The notes beneath the pieces were generated by a model that saw only the letters and a program-made list of their open reading frames with translations, was not told the origin of the DNA and made no database searches. A DNA stretch of 64,000 bases from an uncultured Ruminococcus sp. (GTDB lineage Bacteria > Bacillota > Clostridia > Oscillospirales > Ruminococcaceae). The position numbers and the translations under genes are program-made. Positions 8,543 through 17,423 of this stretch are shown piece by piece. Within the stretch, counting starts at the first letter, position 1. Each line of letters begins with the position of its first letter. The stretch spans positions 31,094 to 95,093 of the forward strand of contig CANRDT010000004.1 of the NCBI GenBank assembly GCA_947629455.1, read 5' to 3'.

Positions 8543-9622
8543 TCAGTCGCCGAAAGAAATACCTATATCCTTTGCGGTCTTTACCATCTGATCGTCAGCA
8601 GGAACGAATTTGGTCTTGCCTGCGACATCGGAAAGCTTATTCTCGGTAACAACATCGTCCACCATAGCTACCGCATAGCCGTACTTATCCTGCGAGATAA
8701 GCTCCGCTGCGTGTACGCCGAATTTCGTGGCAAGCACGCGGTCATACGCCGACGGACTTCCTCCTCTGAGCATATGTCCCGGAACGCAGACTCTCGTCTC
8801 GCAGCCTGTCTTTTGCTCGATCTGCTTTGCGATACGGCTTGTCGCGGTGGTTATTCCCGCCTCTGCACGCAGTCTTGCTCTTTCCTTCTTTTTAAGCTTA
8901 GCCTCCTCAACGTCAAAAGCGCCCTCGGCGACTGCCATTATCGAAAATCCCTTGCCCTCCTGCGCTCTTTTCAGACAGGCGTCCGCAAGTTTGTCGATGT
9001 CATACGGTATCTCGGGTATAACGATTATATCCGCTCCGCCTGCGATACCCGAATAAAGGGTGAGCCAGCCTGCCTTGTTGCCCATTATCTCCGCGACAAG
9101 AATACGTCCGTGGGAATTGGCGGTAGTGTGCAGACGGTCGATAACGTCGGTCGCTATATCCACCGCCGTATGAAAACCGAACGTCACGCTCGTTCCCCAG
9201 ATGTCGTTGTCGATAGTTTTCGGCAGTCCGATAACATTGAGCCCCTCCTCGGAAAGCAGATTTGCGGTCTTGTGAGTACCGTTTCCTCCCAGCGTGAGCA
9301 GGCAGTCAAGATTCTGCTTTTTATAGGTGGCTTTCATAGCCTTCACCTTGTCGACATTATCCTCCTCCACGACTTTCATCATCTTGAACGGAGTGCGTTT
9401 CGTGCCGAAAATAGTTCCGCCCTGAGTGAGTATACCCGAAAAGTCGGAACGCTGCATTTCGCGGCATTGGTTGTTGATAAGTCCGGAATATCCGTCGTGT
9501 ATTCCCACTATCTCGACATCATCGCCGAACCTCTCGTAGCAGGCTCTCGCAACTCCTCGTATCGTTGCATTCAGTCCGGGGCAGTCCCCTCCGCTGGTCA
9601 GTATTCCGATCCTTCTTTTCAT
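8543..9622 (-). CDS. pfkA: 6-phosphofructokinase
   Basis: A 359-residue PfkA-family enzyme (fructose 6-phosphate to fructose 1,6-bisphosphate, glycolysis, cytoplasm). Motifs are GGDCPGLN (11-18), the phosphoryl-donor loop GGNGTHK (112-118), the catalytic PKTIDND (134-140) and MGNKAGW (180-186). Gly115 fits an ATP-type donor site, while Lys135 (PKTIDND rather than PGTIDND) places it with the mixed or group III enzymes. The usual Asp of GGDG, a metal ligand in E. coli PfkA, is Asn114 here, so donor use (ATP or pyrophosphate) is uncertain. AAGGAGGAG precedes the ATG. Only 45 bp separate it from the upstream chemoreceptor gene and no U-tract is seen between them, so the two may be co-transcribed. 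Confidence 0.93.
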   Translation of the reverse strand: MKRRIGILTSGGDCPGLNATIRGVARACYERFGDDVEIVGIHDGYSGLINNQCREMQRSDFSGILTQGGTIFGTKRTPFKMMKVVEEDNVDKVKAMKATYKKQNLDCLLTLGGNGTHKTANLLSEEGLNVIGLPKTIDNDIWGTSVTFGFHTAVDIATDVIDRLHTTANSHGRILVAEIMGNKAGWLTLYSGIAGGADIIVIPEIPYDIDKLADACLKRAQEGKGFSIMAVAEGAFDVEEAKLKKKERARLRAEAGITTATSRIAKQIEQKTGCETRVCVPGHMLRGGSPSAYDRVLATKFGVHAAELISQDKYGYAVAMVDDVVTENKLSDVAGKTKFVPADDQMVKTAKDIGISFGD

Positions 9623-9667
9623 AAGTAAACTCCTCCTTCTATCTCCGGCATATCCGCCGGAAAATGA

Positions 9668-11851
9668 TCAGTATTTGTCGTCCTCATCGTCAAGAACTAT
9701 TTTCAGACCGCTCTCGTTTTCCGCAGTCTGCGTCATATCCGCTGCCTGTACGGTATCCTGCGCAGACGGAACATCGTCAGGCTCGTCGGGATAAGCATAC
9801 ATATTGAGCGACGATGAACTGCTCTCTGCGGCGCTGTCCGCACCGTCCTCAAAATCGCTGTCGTCGTATTCATATCTGCCCTTTGAGGTTTCCGTGCTAT
9901 CCGAAAGTCTGAACTTGGCGATCATATTTTTCAGGATAAGCGACTGTTCCGAAAGCTCCTCGCTTGCGGACGCAGCGCCCACGGCGGTAGACGTGTTTGC
10001 CGCTACGACAGCCGAGATCTGATCCACGCCAGTATTTATCTGAACTATAGCCTCCGCCTGCACCGAAGACGCGTCGGTTATGTTCTTTACGAGCGTCTGT
10101 ATACGGTTTGAACCTCTTACTATCTTATTGAGCGACAGCGCGGTCTGCTCGGCGATCTCCGAACCCTTGCTTACTGCGGTGGTCGATCTTTCGATCAGAG
10201 CGGCGGTCTGCTTGGCAGCCTCGGCGGAACGTGACGCAAGACGCCTTACCTCGTCTGCAACGACTCCGAATCCCTTTGAGCCTTCTCTTGCAGCCTCTAC
10301 CGCAGCATTTAGCGCAAGGATATTCGTCTGGAAAGATATTTCGTCAATTACTTTGATGATGTTCGCTATCTCGGAAGCGGAAATATCTATCTCTTTCATA
10401 GCGTCAAGCATATTCGTCATATCAGTATTGCAGGTGTCAATGGCGGCGGTATTTTCCGTAACGATATTATATGCCACCTTTGCGTCCTTGGAATTTTGTC
10501 TTACCTGAGTAGCTACTTCATTGAGCGTTGCGGACAGCTCCTCGATAGAGCTTGCCTGCTGTGTCGCACCCTGTGAAAGCGCCTGCGCGGAATTTGACAT
10601 CTGTATCGCGCCCGAGTTCACCTGCTCGGAGGAGGTGTTTATCGACGCAAAGGTCTCCGAAAGGGACTCCATTATTTCGTTGAACGTACTCTTTATCTTA
10701 AAGAAATCGCCCTTGAACGTACCCTCTATACGATGGCGGAGATTACCCTCCGAGATCTGTGTGAGCGCGACGGTTATCAGATTGATATACTGTCTGAGCG
10801 ATACGATAGTTTCTTCCAGCGAGCTGGAGAGTATGCCTATCTCGTCCTTTGAGTACCATATATCTACAGGATCGGTCAGATTGCCCTGCGCAAGTTCGCG
10901 TATACGGTTAGTTGTGGAAACGATAGGTCTTGAGATCGTCCTTGCAAATACCACCGAGATCACGATCGTGATGACAAGCAGTCCCACGCCTATGATGACT
11001 AAATTCCTGAGCGCGCTCTCGCTTGCTCCTGCAAAGTTATCAACGGGCGCACACACTACCACCGTGCCGTCAAAGTACTTGCTGTCCGAGTAGCCTGCCG
11101 CATAGTCCACGCCCTTGAGAGTATACTGACCTGAGCCGCTTTTGGTCTGTACTGCCTCGAGCAGCATTTTCGCATAGTCGTCGTAATCGCTGTCCGAATC
11201 GGCAAGCGCAATGGGGTTGAATCTGTTTACAGCCTCGCTGATGTCCTTGTGAAGGAGCGTTTCGCCGTTGCTGTTTATGAGGAAAGACGCTCCGTCCTCG
11301 CCGCAGTTCACCTGTCCGATAACATCATTAATGAGCCTTGCGTTTATGGTGATAGCAGCCGCTCTGCGTCCGCCTGCATCTAACTTGACGGGATAGAGCA
11401 CGGCGAAGTAGATGTTGTCGTTAAAGGGCGTAACGTCGGTGATGACCACGTCGCCGCGGTCGAAAGCAAGCTTTACCTCGTCGGGAGAAATAACGTCCGC
11501 GCTTGCTCCCTTGGTGGCGGCGGTTATCGTGCCGCTCTCGTCATATACCGCAAAGGCAAAATTGTCAGACTGATCGGCAAGGTCGTTTTGCAGAGTTTCA
11601 AGCCTCTGTTCGTCCGTCTCCGCCCCCGTGAAATCGTCCGACTCAGCCACATAGGCAAGCTTTTCGCCGTATTCCTCGACGGACGTGTCAAACGTCTCCG
11701 ACGCCTGTTCGGCAAGCGGTTTTATCGTTTCGTTGAGCGTATTTATGGTAGAAAGATTTATGTAATAGAATGCAATAACGCTCAGAATAATAGTTATGCC
11801 GAACGAAAGCGCAAGCATTGCGATCATAAGCTTTGAACGTATAGTTTTCAA
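9668..11851 (-). CDS. methyl-accepting chemotaxis protein
   Basis: A 727-residue transmembrane chemoreceptor. It has a first membrane helix (about 8-30), an extracytoplasmic Cache-type sensor (about 31-280), a second helix (about 284-306), HAMP (about 306-358) and a cytoplasmic signalling domain. The conserved hairpin tip contains [20 protein letters not shown] and [13 protein letters not shown]. The acidic tail ends in EDDKY with no CheR-binding pentapeptide. The ORF begins with TTG at 11851, eight bases after GGGGGGA; no better in-frame start is visible. The ligand is unknown. It signals to CheA/CheW, which are not in this window. Confidence 0.95.
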   Translation of the reverse strand: MKTIRSKLMIAMLALSFGITIILSVIAFYYINLSTINTLNETIKPLAEQASETFDTSVEEYGEKLAYVAESDDFTGAETDEQRLETLQNDLADQSDNFAFAVYDESGTITAATKGASADVISPDEVKLAFDRGDVVITDVTPFNDNIYFAVLYPVKLDAGGRRAAAITINARLINDVIGQVNCGEDGASFLINSNGETLLHKDISEAVNRFNPIALADSDSDYDDYAKMLLEAVQTKSGSGQYTLKGVDYAAGYSDSKYFDGTVVVCAPVDNFAGASESALRNLVIIGVGLLVITIVISVVFARTISRPIVSTTNRIRELAQGNLTDPVDIWYSKDEIGILSSSLEETIVSLRQYINLITVALTQISEGNLRHRIEGTFKGDFFKIKSTFNEIMESLSETFASINTSSEQVNSGAIQMSNSAQALSQGATQQASSIEELSATLNEVATQVRQNSKDAKVAYNIVTENTAAIDTCNTDMTNMLDAMKEIDISASEIANIIKVIDEISFQTNILALNAAVEAAREGSKGFGVVADEVRRLASRSAEAAKQTAALIERSTTAVSKGSEIAEQTALSLNKIVRGSNRIQTLVKNITDASSVQAEAIVQINTGVDQISAVVAANTSTAVGAASASEELSEQSLILKNMIAKFRLSDSTETSKGRYEYDDSDFEDGADSAAESSSSSLNMYAYPDEPDDVPSAQDTVQAADMTQTAENESGLKIVLDDEDDKY

Positions 11852-11885
11852 ATCAATTCCCCCCGGAAAAATATTATCTTATACT

Positions 11886-11914
11886 ATTATATCAGATTTG
11901 CACAAATATTTCAA
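11886..11914 (-). promoter_or_regulatory. extended sigma-A promoter for the chemoreceptor gene
   Basis: On the minus strand TTGAAA (11914-11909), a 17-bp spacer ending TGA, and TATAAT (11891-11886), which gives an extended -10. The gene starts about 35 bp downstream. Confidence 0.8.
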
Positions 11915-12029
11915 GTAGGACAGCCGAATTTTTTTGTAAACTGATAGATTTTTTTGATAAATGCCGCATATATTAAAAACGAGCCTGATTTGCCGCACGG
12001 CACAGGGCATAAGATAAGGAGCGATATTT

Positions 12030-12902
12030 ATGTTTTTCAGTCTGAGGATAAAAACATCCGTAATTGCGGCGATAGTTACCGCCGCGGCGGTCATAAGCGT
12101 TGTGATATTTATGATATTCAGAGCAAATGCCGATGAAGATCACCGCGAGGGGGTATTCGTACCTATTATAATGTATCACAGCATACTGAAAGACGAAAGC
12201 GCATGGAACGACTATGTTCTGTCGCCCATAGAACTTGAAAAGGATATAGTATACCTTAAAAGAAACGGCTGGACTCCCGTATTTATAAGCGATCTGGTAA
12301 ATTATAACAAGGGATTCGGCGATCTTCCCGAAAAACCTGTAGTGCTGACTTTCGACGACGGGGACTACAACTTTATGACCTATGTGCTGCCGCTGCTTGA
12401 AAAATACGATTTTAAAGCCACGGTGTCCGTTGTGGGAGGATTTTCGGAATATGCCTGTGAGGAAGCCGCACCCTCTCCGGCATATTCCTATCTTGACTGG
12501 GAGGATATAAAAACGTTAAGTGCAAGCGGCAGAGTGGAGATAGCCAATCACACCTACGATATGCATTCTCTCAAAGAGCGCAAGGGGTCGTCTATCAAGG
12601 AGGGGGAAAGCTTTGAGGATTACCGCAGGGCATTTTTCAACGATACATTCAAGACGCAGCAGCTGCTCAAGGACAACTGCGGACTTGTGCCGAAAGTCTA
12701 CACCTATCCGTATGGGTTTATCTGCGAAGAATCCCGTCAGCTCGTAAAGGAATGCGGTTTTGACGCAAGTCTGGGAGTTCAGGAAAAGCCGAATTACATC
12801 GTGCGCGGCGATGAGGCTTGCCTTTACGATATGAACAGGTATAACAGACCCTCTTTCATAACGACAGACGAATTTATGAAAAAAGCCCTTTCGGCAGGAT
12901 AA
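12030..12902 (+). CDS. membrane-anchored polysaccharide deacetylase (NodB homology)
   Basis: A 290-residue protein with an N-terminal signal-anchor (residues about 8-32) and a NodB-type carbohydrate esterase 4 domain. Motif 1 is VLTFDDGDYN (catalytic base and metal Asp) and motif 2 is ANHTYDMHS, which supplies the two metal-binding His residues. A later YPYG matches motif 3. It probably removes N- or O-acetyl groups from peptidoglycan or another surface glycan outside the membrane. AAGGAG precedes the ATG by 8 bases. It is divergent from the chemoreceptor. The exact substrate cannot be read from the sequence. Confidence 0.92.
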   Translation: MFFSLRIKTSVIAAIVTAAAVISVVIFMIFRANADEDHREGVFVPIIMYHSILKDESAWNDYVLSPIELEKDIVYLKRNGWTPVFISDLVNYNKGFGDLPEKPVVLTFDDGDYNFMTYVLPLLEKYDFKATVSVVGGFSEYACEEAAPSPAYSYLDWEDIKTLSASGRVEIANHTYDMHSLKERKGSSIKEGESFEDYRRAFFNDTFKTQQLLKDNCGLVPKVYTYPYGFICEESRQLVKECGFDASLGVQEKPNYIVRGDEACLYDMNRYNRPSFITTDEFMKKALSAG

Positions 12903-12985
12903 AGGAGGAAAAAAATAGAAGATAAGATATGCTGCACCGATCGATTTTGCGCTACGCAGTTGTGGAGAAAATGAAGTCGGCATAT

Positions 12986-13213
12986 TAAAAAGGTTTTCGC
13001 TCCAGCCTTTTCCTTAAAAAGGCTGGCGGGGTCGAGGGGCAGAGCCCATCGTCGCCGTCCGCAGACGGCGAAAGCCCCTACCGTCTGCGCTCCGCAAGGG
13101 GTGAATTTCTAAACAGTCCAGTGGACTGTTTAGAAAGAGGGGACGCCCTGTAAGAGAGGGCGTCCCCTGAGTTTTGGCGGCATAGACCTTCCCTCTGCCG
13201 CTTGCGGCAGAGG
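12986..13213 (+). repeat. nested-palindrome intergenic repeat, family I copy 1
   Basis: About 228 bp made of consecutive perfect or near-perfect palindromes. In order they are AAGCCT-type arms around CCTTTTCCTTAAAAAGG, CGCCGTC..GACGGCG, AAACAGTCC..GGACTGTTT, GGGGACGCCCT..AGGGCGTCCCC and CTCTGCCGC..GCGGCAGAG. Related copies lie at 29828-30062 (inverted), 41715-42016 and 63884-64000 (inverted, cut by the edge). No ORF or transposase is present. The 12903-13548 gap holds only this element, the MITE-like element next to it and a promoter. Confidence 0.85.
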
Positions 13214-13291
13214 ATATACACATTGAAATTTATCCGTCCCGACATAATGATCTATCTATATCCCGAAAAGCAAGCTTAGTAAAAATTCACG

Positions 13292-13465
13292 CACGAAAAT
13301 CAATTTTTACAAAATTAATCTCCTGAAACAAGATTTTTAGAGACAAGAAGCAAGAAAAAAGTCTGCAAAGCGGAATAATATTTTAAAATATGCGCCGTAG
13401 GCGCTCCTTGTCTAACCTCTTACCTCTTACCTCTTACTTCTGGAAATCAATAATTGATTTCCGCG
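13292..13465 (+). mobile_element. MITE-like element 1
   Basis: A 174-bp element bounded by inverted ends: left CACGAAAATCAATTTTT, right AATTGATTTCCGCG. The interior carries the family blocks GTCTGCAAAGCGGAATAAT, TGCGCCGTAGGCGC and a run of CTCTTAC heptamers. It has no coding capacity. Related elements are at 15763, 26387, 49498, 55183, 56534, 58931 and 61088. Confidence 0.75.
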
Positions 13466-13483
13466 AAATTCACCGAAAAAAGG

Positions 13484-13512
13484 TTGACGAATCGGCAGAT
13501 TTATAATATAAT
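13484..13512 (+). promoter_or_regulatory. sigma-A promoter for the cohesin-like operon
   Basis: TTGACG (13484-13489), a 17-bp spacer and TATAAT (13507-13512), located 37 bp before the start codon of the downstream gene. Confidence 0.75.
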
Positions 13513-13548
13513 AAATTAGAGATATGCTGAAAGTTAGGTGAATTTGTT

Positions 13549-14676
13549 ATGAAAAAATCAAGCTGCGTAAGATCGGCCGTATTTGCCGCCGTCTTTTTTA
13601 TAATGACCATTTTGTCCGCAATACCCGTTTCGGCACAGTGCACCGCAGAATTTATCATTCCCGACGGAGCAGTGCATACGGGCGAGCATTTCAACGTCAC
13701 GGTGGTGTTCTCCGCCGATACGGAGATAGGCTGGGTGGAATCCAATTTCGTATATGACAATTCGGCTGCACAGTTCATTTCCGGCAACGGGGCGAACGGC
13801 GGAGGAGGTATTCTCACGCTGAAGGAATTTGCCTCGGGAGAAACCAACGAATTATCCGTCACTCTTGAATTTGCCGCGCTGAAAGAAAGCAGCACGGAAA
13901 TGTCCGTATCAAACTGTGCGGTGTTCGGACAGGACAGCTCGATGCTCGGTTCGCCTTATGCCTATGGAATAATAACCATAGCGGAGGGCGGCGGCGTTTC
14001 CTCCTCATCTCAGGACGAACCCGAAAGCCTGCCTGACGATACCTCATCGGCTGCGGAAAGTCTGCCTGACAGCAGCTCGGGCAGCGCCTCCACGGAAAGT
14101 CTTCCTCCCGTTGCGACGGACGAAAACGGCAACCCCACCAAGGGTGCGCTGAAAAGTCTTACCGTGTCGCAGGGAAAACTTGTTCCGGAATTTTCTCCCG
14201 ACATCTACAATTACACAGTCAAAGTGGATAACTCGGTGGATTATCTCGAAGTCGAGGGAGTTACCGCAGGAATAACCGACTACATATGGTATGAGGGCAG
14301 CAATTATTTACAGGTAGGGGATAATATCCGCAGGATAACCGTCACGGCGGATACCGGCGCGAAAAGAACATACATAATCACGATACAGCGCGAGGCAGGT
14401 CCCGAAAATGAGCAGGCAAATGCCGATACGTCGCTTGCGGACGAAAGCGCCGCTCCGCCTGCGAACGAAAGCTATACCGATTCGAGAGATCTTCATTCGA
14501 GAGTCATTGTGGAAAGTGAGGAAGACCCTCTTGACAGATACAAGAAGATACTTATGCCGGCTCTCGGTATCGTAATGTTCGTACTTATCCTTGCGCTGGT
14601 GATAGTGGTGACGTGGCTGCGCAAAAAAGCCGATGCCGATAAGGATACGCACAGATCTGCAAACAAAAAAAGATAG
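13549..14676 (+). CDS. membrane-anchored cohesin-like / cadherin-like surface protein
   Basis: A 375-residue secreted protein with a signal peptide (1-29, ending VSAQ). A beta domain at about 32-145 resembles cohesin-type or carbohydrate-binding folds (AEFIIPDGAVHTGEHFNVTV, GWVESNFVYDN, ALKESSTEMSVSNC). A Ser-rich linker (about 150-190) leads to a cadherin-like beta-sandwich domain (about 200-285: LKSLTVSQGKLVPEFSPDI, YNYTVKVDN, RTYIITIQRE). A C-terminal membrane helix (about 335-358) precedes a basic tail. It is therefore anchored in the cell membrane with its domains outside. In cellulosome-forming Ruminococcaceae, cohesins bind dockerins, but whether this domain does so is inference and no dockerin was seen nearby. 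The next gene starts 31 bp downstream. Confidence 0.8.
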   Translation: MKKSSCVRSAVFAAVFFIMTILSAIPVSAQCTAEFIIPDGAVHTGEHFNVTVVFSADTEIGWVESNFVYDNSAAQFISGNGANGGGGILTLKEFASGETNELSVTLEFAALKESSTEMSVSNCAVFGQDSSMLGSPYAYGIITIAEGGGVSSSSQDEPESLPDDTSSAAESLPDSSSGSASTESLPPVATDENGNPTKGALKSLTVSQGKLVPEFSPDIYNYTVKVDNSVDYLEVEGVTAGITDYIWYEGSNYLQVGDNIRRITVTADTGAKRTYIITIQREAGPENEQANADTSLADESAAPPANESYTDSRDLHSRVIVESEEDPLDRYKKILMPALGIVMFVLILALVIVVTWLRKKADADKDTHRSANKKR

Positions 14677-14707
14677 TTTGGCGGATATTTTCTGAAAGGA
14701 CTTAAAA

Positions 14708-15679
14708 ATGAGCGATAACGATAACAAACAGGACGGATTTATTCCGGACGAGGACTACGAATACGAAAAGCAGCTTGCAGATGAGGAGCGCATACGCCGT
14801 CAGCAGCGTGAGGAAGCCGCAAGGCAGCGCGAACTGGAGCTTGAACGTCAGGAACGTCTTGAACGCGAAGAGCGCGACAGACAGATCGCACGCGACAAGG
14901 TCGAGCTTATGAAGCTGAAAACGGGTGTGATCTCGGAATCGGATACCATAAAGGAGGAGCATACCGAGTACGAAAAGCTGCACGGAACAAAGTGGATAGC
15001 AAACTTCTGGTATCACAACAAGATATGGATAATTTTCGGCGCGTTTGTCGCGGCGTTCGTCATATTTATTATGTACGATCTGCTTACGCGCGTCAAGCCC
15101 GATATAACGGTGCTGATGATCGCAAACAACGGACTTGCTATGCGCGAAGAACAGCTTGAAAGCTTTTTTGAGGAGTATACCGAAGATCTCAACGGCGACG
15201 GCAAGGTGGAGGTTCTTGTCATAACCATGCCGCTCGATCCCGAAAGCACCGACGAGCTGCAAACCACATACCAGTCAAAGTTTTTAGCCAATCTACAGGA
15301 TTCGCAGAGCATTATGGTCATTACCGATTCAAACACGGACCCGGATTTTCTTTCCATTATGAAACACGATCTTGCCGATGACTTTCCCGATTCGCCTTAT
15401 GTAGATCAGTACGGCCTTTCTTTGAATTTTAAATTTCTGGCGGACAAGCTTTCTTATCCCGAAATGCCGAACGACGTTCATTTATCTATGCGAACGCCCG
15501 TAAAAACGCTTGCGGACAGCAAGGAGGAAATGGAGGAGAGCTACGACCGTTCGTTCAAGGTCTTTGCCGCTATCGTGGACGACCTCACCGCTCAGGCGCA
15601 GGAAACCGACGACCCCGGGCTTGAGGACAATCCCATTCACGTCGACTACAGCAGCTCATCAGCAGAGAGCGGCAGCTGA
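14708..15679 (+). CDS. single-pass membrane protein with coiled-coil N-terminus, function unknown
   Basis: A 323-residue protein not recognised as a named family. Residues 1-70 are highly charged and Arg/Glu-rich, with heptad-like coiled-coil character (EERIRRQQREEAARQRELEL). One membrane helix spans about 107-127 (IWIIFGAFVAAFVIFIMYDLL). The extracytoplasmic part (about 130-323) contains DLNGDGKVEV, which resembles an EF-hand-like calcium loop, and ends in a Ser-rich acidic tail. AAAGGA precedes the ATG. It lies 31 bp after the cohesin-like gene and is probably co-transcribed with it. No function is proposed. Confidence 0.8.
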   Translation: MSDNDNKQDGFIPDEDYEYEKQLADEERIRRQQREEAARQRELELERQERLEREERDRQIARDKVELMKLKTGVISESDTIKEEHTEYEKLHGTKWIANFWYHNKIWIIFGAFVAAFVIFIMYDLLTRVKPDITVLMIANNGLAMREEQLESFFEEYTEDLNGDGKVEVLVITMPLDPESTDELQTTYQSKFLANLQDSQSIMVITDSNTDPDFLSIMKHDLADDFPDSPYVDQYGLSLNFKFLADKLSYPEMPNDVHLSMRTPVKTLADSKEEMEESYDRSFKVFAAIVDDLTAQAQETDDPGLEDNPIHVDYSSSSAESGS

Positions 15680-15710
15680 AACACATCTGAATAATATGTG
15701 AATATAAAAA

Positions 15711-15734
15711 GCGCGTCTGTTTTATCAGGCGCGC
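15711..15734 (+). terminator. hairpin after the cohesin-like operon
   Basis: A 9-bp stem GCGCGTCTG / CAGGCGCGC with one wobble pair and a short TTTTAT loop, 31 bp past the stop codon. The downstream U-tract is weak, so termination is plausible but not certain. Confidence 0.5.
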
Positions 15735-15762
15735 TCGATGTATATGCGAAACTTTATTTGCC

Positions 15763-16032
15763 ATGGAAATCAATTTTTAAATTATATGTAAGCATTTTAA
15801 TATATTTTACTTGTCAATGCAGACTATTGGATTATTTTTCCTCCGCCAACGGCGGAGGAAAAATAATTTAATGTTATATTCTCCGCCGTTGGCGGAGGAT
15901 ATAACAAAGATCTTGCAAAACTGCGCGGAATAATATTTTAAAATATGCGCCGCAGGCGCTCCTTGTCTTACCTCTTACCTCTTAAAAGCGAAGCGTTCTT
16001 ACTTCTTCGGAAATCAAAAATTGATTTCCGTG
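15763..16032 (+). mobile_element. MITE-like element 2 (long composite form)
   Basis: A 270-bp element with left end GGAAATCAATTTTTAAATT and right end AAAATTGATTTCCGTG. It joins two sub-blocks. The first has paired palindromes CCTCCGCCAACGGCGGAGG and CTCCGCCGTTGGCGGAG; the second is GCGGAATAATATTTTAAAA with TGCGCCGCAGGCGC and CTCTTAC repeats. It ends 3 bp from the ackA stop codon. Confidence 0.8.
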
Positions 16033-16034
16033 CT

Positions 16035-17234
16035 TTATTTGCCCTCTACCATTGCAAGAGTATCCCTTGCGATAAGCAGCTCTTCGTTGGTGGGGATCAC
16101 CCATACCTGAACTTTTGAATCTGCCGAAGAGATCTTTGCGACTTTTCCTCTGGTATTGTTGGCTTCGGGATCGACTTTAATTCCGAGATAATCCATATCC
16201 TTGCAGACGTTCTCGCGTATATCCGCAGCATTTTCACCTATACCGCCGGTAAATACTACCGCGTCAAGTCCGTTCATCGCAGCGGTATAAGAGCCTATGA
16301 ACTTCTTGATCTGATAGCAGAATATCTCTCCCACGATCTTTGCTCTCTCGTTGCCTGCTTCAGCCGCAGCGGTAATATCGCGGTTGTCCGAGCCGATACC
16401 GGAAATTCCCAGAAATCCCGATTTTTTATTCATATACTCGGTCATCTGGTCGGGAGTGAATCCCTTTTTCTTTTCTATGTAGTCGATAGCCGAAGGGTCT
16501 ACCGAGCCGCAGCGCGTTCCCATAATAAGTCCGTCAAGAGGGGTGAATCCCATAGAAGTATCTACGGAAATGCCGCCGTCTACCGCGCTTATGGACGAGC
16601 CGTTGCCGAGATGGCAGGAAACGATCTTGAGATCCTTTATATCCTTTCCCATTACCCTTGCAAGCTCGGAGGTGACATATCTGTGAGATGTGCCGTGGAA
16701 ACCGTACTTTCTTACATGGAGATCCTCATAACATTCGTAAGGCAGTCCGTAGAGAAACGCTTTTCTCGGCATATTTGAATGGAATGCGGTATCGAACACC
16801 GCGACCTGCGGCACGCCCTCGGGAAGTACCTTGCGGCAGGAACGCAGAGCGAGAGCGTTGGGGTGATTGTGTACCGGCGCAAGCTCCGAAAGCTCGTCTA
16901 TCTTGTCGATAACTTCATCGGTAGCAAGGCAGGTCTCCTTGAAAAATTCTCCGCCGTGTACGACTCTGTGTCCGACTGCGGAAACCTCCGCCATGGAATC
17001 CATAACTTTGGTCTCGCCGGAAGTAAGCACCTCTACCAGTTTTTCAAACGCCTCGGTATGAGTGGGAAAATTACAGTCCGCGTCAAAAGCTCTGCCGTCG
17101 CCCGTCTTTACCGAAACGTGACCGTCTATACCGATCCTGTCGCAGTTGCCCTTTGCGATGACCGACTCGTCGGTCATATCCAGCAGCTGGAATTTAAGCG
17201 ATGACGAACCCGCATTTACAACCAAGATTTTCAT
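16035..17234 (-). CDS. ackA: acetate kinase
   Basis: A 399-residue acetate kinase that interconverts acetyl phosphate plus ADP with acetate plus ATP, the final energy-yielding step of acetate fermentation. Family motifs are VVNAGSSSLKF at the N-terminus, VGHRVVHGG, DTAFHSNMP, YGFHGTSH, the nucleotide loop DTSMGFTPLDGLIMGTRCG and FTGGIGENA. The start is the ATG at 17234, preceded by AGGAG; the longer in-frame ATG at 17255 overlaps that ribosome site and is rejected. It stands alone, with no phosphotransacetylase gene beside it, and is divergent from tmcAL. Confidence 0.97.
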   Translation of the reverse strand: MKILVVNAGSSSLKFQLLDMTDESVIAKGNCDRIGIDGHVSVKTGDGRAFDADCNFPTHTEAFEKLVEVLTSGETKVMDSMAEVSAVGHRVVHGGEFFKETCLATDEVIDKIDELSELAPVHNHPNALALRSCRKVLPEGVPQVAVFDTAFHSNMPRKAFLYGLPYECYEDLHVRKYGFHGTSHRYVTSELARVMGKDIKDLKIVSCHLGNGSSISAVDGGISVDTSMGFTPLDGLIMGTRCGSVDPSAIDYIEKKKGFTPDQMTEYMNKKSGFLGISGIGSDNRDITAAAEAGNERAKIVGEIFCYQIKKFIGSYTAAMNGLDAVVFTGGIGENAADIRENVCKDMDYLGIKVDPEANNTRGKVAKISSADSKVQVWVIPTNEELLIARDTLAMVEGK

Positions 17235-17312
17235 AAAATAAAAATCTCCTCTCATAATTGAAATAAAATAACAAGACCCGACTTGACAACAGCCGGATTA
17301 TCATATACTATA

Positions 17313-17341
17313 ATTATAACAGCGTGTGCGCTTTATTTCAA
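17313..17341 (-). promoter_or_regulatory. sigma-A promoter for ackA
   Basis: On the minus strand TTGAAA (17341-17336), a 17-bp spacer and TATAAT (17318-17313), about 79 bp before the ackA start codon. Confidence 0.8.
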
Positions 17342-17423
17342 GTCTATTTTGTACAAATATACATTTTGCACAATTACCCGCAAATGCTTTTATTCAATAT
17401 AACAATATTTCAGGAGGACGGCT

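Noticed and set aside
8711..9628. 305-codon open frame on the plus strand opposite pfkA
   Set aside because: Antisense shadow of a well-supported glycolytic gene, with no family motifs.
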